Assembly (NCBI GenBank): GCA_034440615.1
Contig: JAOTOM010005140.1
Coordinates: 440,001 to 504,000, forward strand
DNA from: Ashinkailepas kermadecensis
Taxonomy: Eukaryota; Arthropoda; Thecostraca; Neolepadidae
Direction of reading: 5' to 3'
DNA length: 64,000 nt
The notes below the pieces were generated by a model that worked only from the letters and a program-made list of their open reading frames with translations, did no database searches and was not told the origin of the DNA. How positions within the stretch are numbered: the stretch's first letter is position 1; each line of letters begins with the position of its first letter. The position numbers and the translations under genes are program-made. This document shows, one piece after another, positions 10,300 through 21,606 of this stretch.

Positions 10300-10300
<1 letters not shown>
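9715..10300 (+). repeat. unnamed dispersed family, copy 1 (copy 2 at 48050-49680, minus)
   Basis: This segment aligns with the reverse complement of 48050-48560 over more than 400 bp. Shared landmarks in order are GGACTGGACTGGGATGTTCC, CCTCARAAATAAGATATC, TGGCCTGACCACAACTGCTC, AGCGATGGCGAAA and CTTCGCCTTGG. In both copies the middle part is open and reads QWPDHNCS.SY..SSDGE. The family may therefore carry a short degraded alanine/proline-rich coding region. Confidence 0.65.
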
Positions 10301-10883
<583 letters not shown>

Positions 10884-10981
10884 GTGACCGAAATCCGAGG
10901 AGTTCCAGAAAAGTGGGGGAAGGTGGCCTCGGTAGGTAGGGGGGGCCAAATCCTGGCTATGTCACTGCTGAAATCCCTGGC

Positions 10982-11100
10982 TATGGAAATCATACCATGG
11001 AAATCACCTCATGGAAATCACCCCATAGAAATCACACCATAGAAATCACACCATGGATATCACACCATAGAAATGACACCATGGATATACCATGGAAATC
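10982..11100. repeat. 14/15-bp minisatellite, ~8 copies
   Basis: Units of CATGGAAATCACACC and ATAGAAATCACACC type, becoming irregular toward the right. Confidence 0.85.
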
Positions 11101-11457
11101 TCTCCGCTGAAACAGTCTTGACCGGCTAAGTTTAGGCTTCAGATTGCCAGCAATTCAGCTCTCGACGAGACAAACTTCAGGATGTCAAAACAAGCGTATT
11201 AAAGAGCCATTTCAGCCATTGTTGTTGAGGACGAAGGATAATCAGTGGACTTTGTATACGCTAAACGCAGCTGTGATCATCTGCATAACTAAGCGAACTT
11301 TGCAGTCATTCGATGTTGGAAAATGAAACAAAACTGCCGGGAACCTTTCGCCATGCTAATCTTTCGTAGAGCGGTCCCCCTTCTGTGTAGCGGCTTCGCT
11401 CACCTCATTTACCCCTCCATGACCATGGGTGTCACTGTCACTTTATGACGTGGGTTT

Positions 11458-11565
11458 GGCAGGGGGGCAAATTATCTTTTTGATGGCCAAAGCTACCCCG
11501 AAAACCATTTGTATCTAGTGCCCATAAGCCCAATGGTTAAGCTTGAAACTGATTGGAAGGGGAGG
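11458..11565 (+). repeat. dispersed repeat, copy 2 (see 6851-6955)
   Basis: Aligns in opposite orientation with 6851-6955. The best-conserved part is CCCAATGGTTAAGC. Confidence 0.55.
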
Positions 11566-12367
11566 GGGAAAATCTATGTGTTGTGCCTGAACTGCACTCG
11601 AGCCATTTGGAGATATCATGGAAACATATGTGGAAAAAGATGGGACAACAATGTGCTTTCACCTATGGTTGAAACTTAAACTACTGTGTAGTCTTCGTCT
11701 CATATGGAAACAGCAATGATGTGCAGAAAGTCGTGCTACTCAGAAACATTACCAAGTACGAAAAACTGAAGAAAAAATCCTCGTTTAGTGGTTGTTAACA
11801 AGTCTATCCATGTACCTTATGATCTTCCTTTCGACCTGGTGATTTCAAAGAAACCTGTTTTTACCACGTAGATTAATCCACAAGTTGTAGATTAATCTAC
11901 CAACTACGATGCAGTTCATATCATTGAAATAAGTGAGAAGCACAACACCATCGAGCCAGCGTCTTTTAGTATGCAGTGGCTTCCTTTTTCATAATAAAGA
12001 TCTGGGACAAGGCAAAGTGGCATCTCTATGGTTAAGTCAAATTACCGACTCTTCCTCATTTCACACACTAGCCTCCCTGGCTTCCATCAACTTTTCGCTA
12101 AGCCACTATGAACATATGTACTATCCATGCATCTGCATACCAGAAGTGGAATATCGTCATAAAGGGAAACCCTTTGAAAAATACCGCACGGAACATGGAG
12201 AAGACCTTCAGAAAAACTACAAGTCCGAATCCCAGCTGGATTCGGAACTGTGGCTCCAGTTACGCTGCACCATGCACTTCAGCATGATGCATCTCTGGAC
12301 GTCACACGAAGCGGCTGCCTGCTGCGTTAGTCCCGGCGACCGTGCCCAGTCGCGACACACACGGCCA
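11566..12367. other. no recognised feature
   Basis: The plus-strand frame 11933-12373 is 146 codons long but matches no family and lacks splice or promoter support. Confidence 0.35.
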
Positions 12368-12456
12368 ACGTGATTGGCTGGCGTTCAAGGCTGTTGCAAC
12401 ACACAGCACTTGATTGGCTGGCATCCAAGGCTGTTGCAACACACGGCACTTGCCCT
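12368..12456. repeat. ~44-bp direct duplication
   Basis: TGATTGGCTGGC followed by CCAAGGCTGTTGCAACACAC occurs twice in tandem with a few changes. Confidence 0.8.
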
Positions 12457-13206
12457 CGGAGCTGGAGTCGGCCGGGTAGAATGACGAAACTGGTTAGTTA
12501 TTTAAGTCTAAGGGTGCTTCGACGAAAAATGATGATGAAACTGTGCTCAAGCGATGTACGGGACGACCATCATCTAAGCGGAGAGCGCCATCACCATCAC
12601 TATACACCGGAGGTTGAAGGAGATTGAACTAAGTTGGACGTACTTCTGAAATATATCGAACTATGAGCTTGGGAATCAATTTCAAGAACAGCAGTCGGGA
12701 GGTATGGAAAGTATGCATGCATGCAAATGCAAGTCTATGTTGCATGAGCTATAGAGCATACCTATGTGAGTATAGATGATGATGATCACGTGTGTTTAAC
12801 GGAACAAACAATTGCATGATCATTGAAACCCAGAGGCAACACATGGGAGGATCAAAACAATGGAAAGCAAGTATCTAAAGTCGTAAAAGCTGGCACCTCG
12901 GAACAATTTGATTTGTTCGTGGCACCACTGGCGACTATTACCACACACATGTCTGCTGTGGCATCATTAAGCGTCACGGATGCAACGGAGACTTCGGAAG
13001 GGTAAATCCAATGTACGCCATGGGATACATATAAATGCACGGAATTTCCGATCAAAGCTGATCTTCCAGGAAATGAAGAAGGATGTTATCTTATTGTGCA
13101 TGTACACCAAAATTTTGCAACATCATGACCGTCACACGAAACGTGTCACACATAAGCTAGCATGGCATGCATGCGAAAATGTCGGCTGATACCAGCTTAA
13201 GGAATT
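12457..13206. other. no recognised feature
   Basis: Contains small ATGC and GATGAT simple-sequence patches near 12710-12785; no supported gene. Confidence 0.35.
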
Positions 13207-13215
13207 TTACTTCCT

Positions 13216-13310
13216 CGCACCAGCCAGCGAGGTCTACATGATGGTAATGACTTCTGTCAGTCCTTGCACCAGTCAGCGTGGTCTGCATGATGGTAGGGGC
13301 TTCTGTCAGT
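13216..13310. repeat. ~56-bp direct duplication
   Basis: The block with TTGCACCAGTCAGCGTGGTC and CATGATGGTARKGRCTTCTG occurs twice in succession. Confidence 0.75.
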
Positions 13311-13599
13311 TGTACCGATGCGTGATGCCGCTGTGGTCAAACACGACACGTCACTGCACCACCCAAACAGGCATTACCAGACTTGAACATAGCAACTGCA
13401 GAGCGGACAAGCCGTATATCCGTCTGTCAAGTTGGGCCAGCACGGAGCTGGCGGTGGACGGGGAGACCGCCGACACCAGGACCGGCCTCTGCTGCCGAGC
13501 CGTCCCTGTTTGGTGGTATCTGCCGGCTCCAGAGGCGGGCCTGCGCCGGGTCTGGCGTAAACACTGGCGTCACGGGCTCACCCGATGATAAACACACCG

Positions 13600-13885
13600 C
13601 CGTCTGACCAGAGTCCGGGCAGGGGCATGGCTGTCAGGCAGCCGCAGACGTATCTCTGGCAAACACACTGTCGTCAGACCAGCGGGCAGGGGCATGGCTG
13701 TCAGGCAGCCGCAGACGTATCTCTGGCAAACACACTGCCGTCAGACCAGCGGGCAGAGTATGGGAAGGGACATGGCTGTCAGGCAGCTACAGACGTATCT
13801 CTAGCAAACACACTGCCGTCAGACCAGCGGGCAGAGTCCGGGCAGGGGCATGGCTGTCAGGCAGCCGCAGAGCCACCTCTGGCAT
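13600..13885. repeat. 68-80-bp minisatellite, 4 copies
   Basis: Each unit contains GGCATGGCTGTCAGGCAGC, ACGTATCTCTGGCAAACACA and CCGTCAGACCAGCGGGCAG. Unit lengths vary by internal insertions (68, 80 and 75 bp spacing). Confidence 0.88.
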
Positions 13886-14207
13886 GTTAGTTGGGTGGAT
13901 ATGACTCCCGTGCCTGACCGTGCTTCCACAGTCAGTGACTGTGGAGTCGGGAAGGAGCGGAGCCTGGTTGGCTCGGATCGTGGTCTCGCAATCGGCAACG
14001 AGCGCGCCCTCTCCCCAGCCAAAATTGCGTGGTAGTGGTAATGCTGTCAGGTTCCGCGAACCGTTCTGGACAGGCCACCCAGCACCCACCACCATCGTCA
14101 AACAGACCACCCGCCGCCCCCACCACTACTCCACTAGGCACCTCACCACACCACCACCGGACAGCCCACTATTCCACCACCGGACGGTCCACTCGACCGC
14201 CATCAGG

Positions 14208-14545
14208 CAGTCCACTTCACCACCAGCGGGCAGCCCACCACCACCAGCGGGCAGCCCACTTCACCACCAGCGGGCAGCCCACTTCACCACCAGCGGGCAG
14301 CCCACTTCAACACCAGCGGGCAGCCCACTTCACCACCAGCGGGCAGCCCACTTCACCACCAGCGGGCAGCCCACTTCACCACCAGCGGGCAGCCCACTTC
14401 AACACCAGCGGGCAGCCCACTTCACCACCAGCGGGCAGCCCACTTCACCATCAGCGGGCAGCCCATTTCACCAACAGCGGGCAGCCCATTTCACCAACAG
14501 CGGACAGCCCACTGCATCACCAGCGGGCAACTCATCCCACTCGGC
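14208..14545. repeat. 23-bp minisatellite, ~14 copies
   Basis: The unit CAGCGGGCAGCCCACTTCAC plus CAC repeats with few substitutions. Flanking frames stay open only because the unit lacks stops. Confidence 0.92.
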
Positions 14546-14609
14546 AGCCCAGTTAGTGCTGGCGGCAAGCTGGAATGTTCGCACGGACAAGTTAGCTGTT
14601 CAATAACGA

Positions 14610-15255
14610 AAGTCCTGGGGCACTTATAAAAACTTAACAAAATGAGAGAAGATGGCGGATGTCACTCATTTTAGCTATCGAAGTCTCGTTCTAAAGGAAA
14701 GGTTACTCGGTAAATGCCGGAAGATGAAAGATTCGTGGTTAGGGGCATGAAGTTAATAACATTGACGGTTTCTAACTTACAGCCTTCACAAAATTGCGAT
14801 ATTTATTGCCTTTCATACTTCATGACGGCAACGGGCCCCATATTTACCAGCCGGCGCCGAGGCCAACATAACATGCCCGCATAACTGTACGCTGAAATAA
14901 TGCTTTATGAGCGCCTACCGAACCTGGTGGGCCGGTATGCGGCTCGCAGTGGATATTCTTAGCGTCGCTTGGCGCAGTGTCAGGACCTTGCTCTGTTTAC
15001 CGCCGCCACTTTTTCATGATCCGGTGAGGCCTTGTCTAGTGCACTGGCTGTGTGCCAAAGTCTCTGATGAAATCAGTTTCGCTGGAAATGTTCATCCGAG
15101 CACACGGCGCTACTGGCAAAACGGCCCAGCTGATGAAATGGCTCAGGTGGTGGTCTTTAGATGGATCGGGCGCGAGTCTGGCGGACCTTAGGTGGCTCGG
15201 GGGCGAGTATGGTAGTCTTTAGGTAGCCTGAAGGCGAGTCAATAGTTGCTGAGCC
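14610..15255. other. no recognised feature
   Basis: No gene or repeat family recognised. Confidence 0.35.
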
Positions 15256-15257
15256 AG

Positions 15258-15570
15258 CACAGCGGCCAACATCAAATGCACCCGCCGTCTCACCTCGTCT
15301 GTCCGTGGCACAGGCACCCACATCAAATACACCAGCCGTCTCACCTCGTCTGTCCGCGGCACAGGGACAAACATCAAATACACCCGCCGTCCCACCTCGT
15401 CTGTCCGCGGCACAGGGACAAACATCAAATACACCCGCCGTCCCACCTCGTCTGTCCGTGACATAGGGACAAACATCAAATACACCCGCCGTCCCACCTC
15501 GTCTGTCCGTGACATAGGGACAAACATCAAATACACCCGCCGTCCCACCTCGTCTGTCCGCGTTCTTCAA
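15258..15570. repeat. 51-bp minisatellite, 6 copies
   Basis: CATCAAAT recurs at 15270, 15321, 15372, 15423, 15474 and 15525, exactly 51 bp apart. Since 51 is 17 codons, the minus strand has an open frame of 17-residue repeats (RRGGTAGVFDVCPYVTD type). It has no start context or flanking domain, so I do not call it a gene. Confidence 0.93.
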
Positions 15571-16130
15571 CTAAAAGTAATGCATATGGCTGAGAACGTA
15601 AGACATGCTGGTGGCGCAGGATACTTGTATTGTTGTTGGCGTCAGAGGAGCGTGCTGCTCCAGTCAGCACCGATGCTCCGAAACGAGCAGCTGAGCTCAA
15701 TGGCACTTCTACTCGGCCGGTTCGACACACAGCCAGCTAACCCACATCAACTCGACCTCCCGACCTCACCGCAATAATGCATGCAAGAGAACACCTGCAT
15801 GCAGCGGGATCGTTCATCAACAAGATCGCATTCGGGGAAATGTATCGGAAGCACTGTCCGAGCACACACATTATGCTGTTTCTCATGGATGCTGTCAGGA
15901 TGTTGTCAAGAGTATATGCCAGGAATAACGACACGCCATGCATAAATGTTAACAAGGACAATTACGCCATAGCTCCCAGTGTTTTGAAAAACGAGACGGA
16001 CAGCGGTCAGCGCAATGTCGAACGTTCTGAAACTCACGTGAGCTGGCAACCGAGTCCGACATCCCCAGCTCTAGGGAGAACTGGGACAGATTCGTGCTGA
16101 AACAGAAACAGAGCTGATCAGTTGAGCTCC
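15571..16130. other. no recognised feature
   Basis: Short frames only (for example plus 15777-16100), without family resemblance. Confidence 0.35.
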
Positions 16131-16134
16131 CACA

Positions 16135-16690
16135 GCCGGCGAATACAGGCGACATATCGAGCGGCAGGCACTGGACAACCGGGCTGAAGTGCAGCCCGGC
16201 GACATCTCGAGCAGCAGGCACTAGACAACTGTGCTGAAGATGACATACAATGCCAGTTCATAGCATAGTTATTATTCTCCCTATCCCTATCCCTATCCTA
16301 AATTATGAATCTCAAAACAAATGATAAAGGTACAGTTATAATTGCCTGCACCACTGGCTCAAATTTGAGTCTGAAAGACATCAAAAGCATTTCGAATGAC
16401 ACTAATTCCATGGCAAATTTCGATATCCTACTGGGCTCGTTTAGACATCTCACACCTTACGAAAAACCATTATTTTAACCCTGGTCCGGCGAGATCTCAA
16501 GTGGCAGCACTGGGCAACAGTACTGAAGGCAGTCCGGTGACATCTCGAGCGACCGGCACTGGGCAACTGTGCTGAAGGCAGTCCGGCGACATCTCGAGCG
16601 ACCGGCACTGGGCAACAGTACTGAAGGCAGTCCGGCGACATCTCGAGCGACCGGCACTGGTCAACTGTACTGAAGGCAGTCCGGGAGTTC
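16135..16690. repeat. 49-bp minisatellite in two blocks
   Basis: Four units at ~16490-16690 are 49 bp apart (CTGAAGGCAGTCC at 16523, 16572, 16621 and 16670). Two older diverged units with GGCGACATMTCGAGC and GGCACTRGACAAC lie at 16135-16235. About 250 bp of unrelated sequence separates the blocks. Confidence 0.85.
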
Positions 16691-16841
16691 ACCGGCAGAC
16701 AACTATCCCGGCGCAGACACGACCGGTTCCAGCCAACCATACCGAGGTGAGGAATACCGAAGGGTTCAAGGAAATCCAACCAAGGCGATACCGAGCGATT
16801 TAAGGGAACTATTCCGAGGCCGGGGATACCCACCAGTTCAA

Positions 16842-16950
16842 GATTATACCGATTATATTCAAGATTATACGGATTATATTCAAGATTATACCGATTATAT
16901 TCCAGATTATATTCAAGATTATACCAATTATATTCAAGATTATACCATAA
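16842..16950. repeat. ~20-bp AT-rich minisatellite, ~6 copies
   Basis: The unit TTATATTCAAGATTATACC repeats with single-base changes. Confidence 0.88.
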
Positions 16951-16959
16951 CGAGTTAAT

Positions 16960-17914
16960 CAGCGGTTCAAGGCAACCATACTGCGGCGGACGATGCCCAG
17001 CCGTTTACAGCGCCCATAACGAAGAATACCTAGCCGTTCGAGACACTCTTGGTTGTCGCATTAACAGGACGCCTTGGGTAGCTTGAGAGGACCAGCTGAT
17101 AAAACTATCCACGTACCACATAATGCAATGAACACTGACACGAGTGACATTTTGCGTAATACTGGAGAGATAGGTATCCCTCCAATGATAAATTATGCGA
17201 ATCCAAAGTTTAGTTAGAAAAGCTCACAACGCACCCATCTTCCAACGCCCTCCTTGATCACGTGCATCGCTGAGCAGCACAATAAAGACCTTGCAATGCT
17301 CTGATGCAGGCCATTTTATGATGTTCATTCGTGGATAATTCCATAAATCTTCATCGGTGCTTTTCCATTGATTTCAGCAGGCCCTCAAAACATTCAGGGG
17401 TGCATTTTCATAGGTTTCTATGTCAAACTTTTGAGGGATGCTCGGCAAGCTTCAGGGTTGCACATGCACCCCTAAAAGAATGCATTTCTCCGCCCATGGG
17501 TCCATCCTTTGTCACATTCCGTCCCTGGAACCCGCGGACCATGACATGATATATCGTCTTTTGATCATTCCCCACGAAATCTGCGCCAAAATTTGGTGGA
17601 TTCCACGAGGAACGCATAGACTGTAATAAGTTGTCCCTGTTCTGTTCTGTGTGGTTTCGTGGAAGATGGCGAAGCTCATGGGACATGTTGATCAGACCGC
17701 TATGGATACGGGAAGTTCGTAGGTAATTCCGTGAAAGCAATTCGACTGTGCACGAGCAAAGCAATACGGCGGGACGATTTATACAATAAATGTCTCTATA
17801 GATGTTTATGCCACCAACGGTGAGGTTTTCACGAGTTAATTCGGAAGTTTGCAAATGACAACACAAATGGCTTACATGATGCATACGGCACGAACTTTCT
17901 CAGAACTCTCCTCG
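16960..17914. other. no recognised feature
   Basis: Unique-looking sequence. The minus frame 17423-17884 (153 codons) matches nothing I know. Confidence 0.35.
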
Positions 17915-17920
17915 GCTGGA

Positions 17921-18052
17921 ACCCACGAAATATGCAACATCACACACAGCGGAATCTGGAGAATATTTGCAACAAAGAACTCTGCGACTGCAACCCACGG
18001 AATATGCAACGTCACGCTCAGAGGAATGCGCGGAATAATTTCAACAAAGAAC
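17921..18052. repeat. ~68-bp direct duplication
   Basis: AACCCACGRAATATGCAAC, then CAGMGGAAT and CAACAAAGAACT, occurs twice about 68 bp apart. Confidence 0.75.
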
Positions 18053-18399
18053 TTACCCTTAATGAACTTGACATGCCTACCAAATCGCTGTTACAAAGCG
18101 AAACACCTCGTTTTGGAACACGTACTGTTATATAAGCAGTCAAAAACATCCCAGTACATTCATCCATTATGAATGTGCATAATGTGGCATGCCTGAATGG
18201 ATGCTTGCAACACTATTGATTTCGCGATCAAGGAGCAAACATCGTCAGACTGCCACAAGCCCTGGAATAATAATTATTTAGCTATTACATCATATATTCC
18301 GGAGCTGATAGCACCCTCGCGTTGAATTATTGTACCCATGTTGCGCTTTCCGTCAAAAGTGCACGGACACCGTTGTCAAACATGGTCTGGCAGTTACTT

Positions 18400-20070
18400 G
18401 CAGAACTGCAGAACAGAGAAATGCAAACGTAGTACCAATTTTCAAAAAGGGAAGTATGAAGTGTGTATGAAACTACAGGCCAGTCAGTTTGACCTCAATA
18501 GTTTGCAAGATACTAGAATATCTGGGTAAACAGAATGTTCATATTCATCTTGATAGGCACAACCTTTTAAGGGATACTCAACATGGTTTTCGATCTCGAA
18601 GGTCTTGTTTAACTAACCTATTGGAGTTCATGGAGTATGTTGCTAAAGAAGTAGACAATCAAAGCAGGATGGATGTTGTGTACTTGGACTTTAGCAAAGC
18701 TTTTGATAAAGTTCCACATGGGAGGCTAATTCATCAACTACAGCAACATGGGATTGTTGGAAAAGTTTTAGGTTGAATTGAAGCATGGTTGAGGGGAAGG
18801 AAACAAAGGGTAGTGTCAAATGGATGTAAATCTGATTGGCAGGATGTTCTGAGTGGAATACCACAGGGCTCTGTTCTAGGGCCACTTCTCTTTATCATCT
18901 TTGTGAATAACATTGAGGTAGGGCTGAGGAATAGAGTGTTCAAATTTGCTGATGACATCAAGCTGGTAGGAGTGGCAAACAGTAGTGATCACTCTAGTAA
19001 TATTCAACTAGACTTGGAGGACCAAAAAAAAAAGTGGGATGATCAATGGCAGATGTCTTTCAGCTATGCTAAGTGTAAGGTTATGCATCTGGGGTCTGGA
19101 GGTGAGACTTTCAGTTATACAATTGGAGGGAGGGAACTGGGTGTTATTGAAGAGGAAAGAGACTTAGGTGTGTTGGTTTTAAAAGACCTTAAAGCAGAAA
19201 AACAATGCATCTCAGCTAGGAACAGGGCACTCAGAATGCTGGGACTCATTAATACAAGTGTGAGATAAAAGAGCAAGGAAGTCATGAAAACAACTGTACT
19301 TAGCATATGTGCGACCCCACTTGGAATATTATGTACAAGCATGGAGCCCCTACCTAGAAAAAGATATAGAATGTTAGAAAGAGTGCAGCGCAAAGCAAAT
19401 AGACTCATCATTGGAATAGGTAACTTAGAATATGGAGAAAGACTTGTGGCATTAGATAGTACTCACTCAAGTATAGGAGATTAAGGGGGACATGATTGAA
19501 TTGTACAAAATTGTTAAAGGAGTAGATCAGGTCAATCTGAATGACGCTCTTCAGTTTAGAGTATCACATTGGGGTATCAATTCAGTTTAGACAAGTTGAG
19601 ATGTAGAACAGTTAAGCGACAACAGGTCTTCAGTCAAAGGGCTGTTGATCAGTGGAATAGGCTGTCTGCTGATGTTGTGGGGAGTTCCTCATTGAATGTA
19701 TTTAAAAGTAGGGTGGACAATTTTGTAGACAGGAAAATCTTGTTTTTTATTTCTGATTTGTGGTGGATGGGGTGAGACTTGTGCTAGGTGGGTGTGTACG
19801 GCACGGACCCCTTTATGCGGGCATGTATGCGGTTTGAAAGTTGTTGGTAGGGCATTCAATCCACATGTGTTAAGGGGGATCAGGGAAATAGGGCTCGATA
19901 GCTAAGGTAGATAGGCATTGCTAGGTGTGTGGGGTGTTGGTGGATGGTTTCTTTAGGATGTGGTGATGGTTGGGGTGGTTCTTTTTACCGGGCTTATGGT
20001 ATCTTGCATTTACAGCCTTAACTGAATGGGCCCTTGTGGCTCTTATTAAGTCTAAACACTTTATGACTCT
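18400..20070 (+). mobile_element. CR1-like non-LTR retrotransposon, 5'-truncated, reverse transcriptase part
   Basis: The insertion starts within the finger region of the reverse transcriptase (NVVPIFKKG near 18424, then NYRPVSLTSIVCKILE). It continues through TQHGFRSRRSCLTNLLEF, motif A (YLDFSKAFDKVPHGRL), motif B (GIPQGSVLGPLLFIIFVN) and motif C with catalytic FADD near 18948. The C-terminal VDQWNRLSADVV region follows at ~19647-19680. The product would copy the element RNA at a nicked target site. Lesions include an in-frame TGA at 18774-18776 in place of a tryptophan, a TAA at 19266-19268, and frameshifts between there and 19570. The 3' UTR ends around 20070 and carries GGGCCCTTGTGGCTC, which also occurs as GGGCCCTYGTGGCTC in the minus-strand LINEs near 57 kb. 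That places them in one clade. Confidence 0.88.
18423..19775 (+). pseudogene. LINE reverse transcriptase (broken)
   Basis: Coding remnant of the 18400-20070 LINE. Longest open stretches are 18489-18776 and 18789-19268, which share one frame separated by a single nonsense codon, and 19569-19775 for the C-terminus. All three palm motifs are readable, including the metal-binding aspartates of FADD. The apurinic endonuclease domain is absent because of 5' truncation. Confidence 0.85.
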
Positions 20071-20074
20071 AAAG

Positions 20075-21600
20075 AAACTAAAGTAAGTTATGTGACGTGC
20101 TAAGGACTGTTACACGTGTCACACCAGCCACTCGCCAGTTCTGTTAACGCCCTTGAACCGTCGGATTGGCGCTGCGGAGTTGCCGATTTGTTTTTTTTTT
20201 TTGTTTTTGCTGCGATGCGTACTGATGTAAAATCATCGGTCTTGTAGTGTAGTGAAAGTGTCATGGGATATATAAGGAATATGAACCCGTTCTATGCAGC
20301 CTACTGTTTAGCTTTTTAACGTATTACATGACTGTAACCCTGTCACATACCCTCGATAATGAGTCGGCGGATTTTTGCTCCTCTGGTCGCGACATTGATT
20401 TGGAATCCATTTGATTCGTCTGCCACCCATGATTCATACTAAATGCCAGGAATTATGGAGATGAATCGGAAACATAGAGCACACAGCAGTGTCCACCGAT
20501 GATGAAATGCCTTCCTATGTTTACTCTCTACCAAGTATCTGTTAGCTGTGATACTCGTGAAGAATGGAACCCAGCATTTAATCAGCATTTCAAACCCTAA
20601 AAGTGGTGTTAGAAGAACTGGCATGTTTTCTCTTGTGAACTGCATGCGGTTCATCCGGCACCGTGTCTCCACGAGGCGTTAATTAACAACAGCGCCACTC
20701 GAATGCTGCGGGTGGGCCGGCGTGCCGTTCATGTTCATCTGCCTCCCAAAATAGAACGTCGCGGCGGCGTCAGCTCGGAGGGGAAGGGGAGGGAAACCGG
20801 GCAGGGTTGCTCGACAGGTGCACGTCAGCTGTCTCCGCGTGATTCCCCTCCCCCTCCTCACCCCACCGATGGCGCCGCCCGGTGGGATGTTTTCCCTGTA
20901 AGCACTCCGTCTGCACCCGCGTCTGCAGTGGCGGCAGGTCAGCCGAGCCTGTGGGCCTCTCCAATATTCACACTCGCTTGCTGCCAGTATAGCTGGAACC
21001 GTGATGCAGGGGAAGGCAATGCTACAGTAAGACGCGGTGCATCTCCTCCCACACAGCGCCTGCTAAGCTCTGGTGGAAGTCGCGACAAATTTAATTGTAA
21101 CCGTCGTTCAAAGAGGTGGGAGATGTCAGGGAGGGACGAGCTAAGGCTATCACGCTGCAAAGGTGCTTGTCAAATAGCTTTTTCGATGAATATAAGCAAT
21201 TACATTGCGAAAGACTGGTCCGTGAAAGGTGAATGATTCTGAAATTATCAGCTGAGAAATTTATATGTTTATATCTCAAAAGATTTAATAGCTCAGGAAC
21301 TTCATGGTCAACGGTCTTCTCACATCACCGCAATTGGCAATTACATCGAAGTAACAACTACTGCATGTGCCGTTCGATAGCATACATAGGACATGTGGAG
21401 TCGTAGAAGTTCCCGTGGGGTATTAGCACGCCCTACGGCCTAAGCAGCTAAAGACTCGTCACATGAAACGATAATGAATGAAATGGCAAACAAAAATCAG
21501 CAGAAATACATGCTAACAGCAGCAATTCATTCGTCTCTCTGACGGCGAGCGGTCCGGACGTTTATGTAAACGGGGCATCTACTCCCGGTAAACAGGGAGT
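20075..21600. other. no recognised gene
   Basis: 20700-21236 holds a 177-codon plus frame in locally GC-rich sequence without family resemblance. A 10-bp-arm inverted repeat (ATCTACTCCC / GGGAGTAGAT) sits at 21578-21605, next to the left end of the following transposon. Confidence 0.35.
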
Positions 21601-21606
21601 AGATAC

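Noticed and set aside
11933..12373. 146-codon plus frame as a host gene
   Set aside because: No family resemblance, no coherent composition, and it ends in the ~44-bp duplication.
13920..14606. 228-codon plus frame rich in Pro, Thr and His
   Set aside because: Mostly the 23-bp minisatellite read through; no domain outside it.
18691..19411. Minus-strand frames opposite the plus-strand LINE
   Set aside because: Antisense shadows of the reverse transcriptase region.
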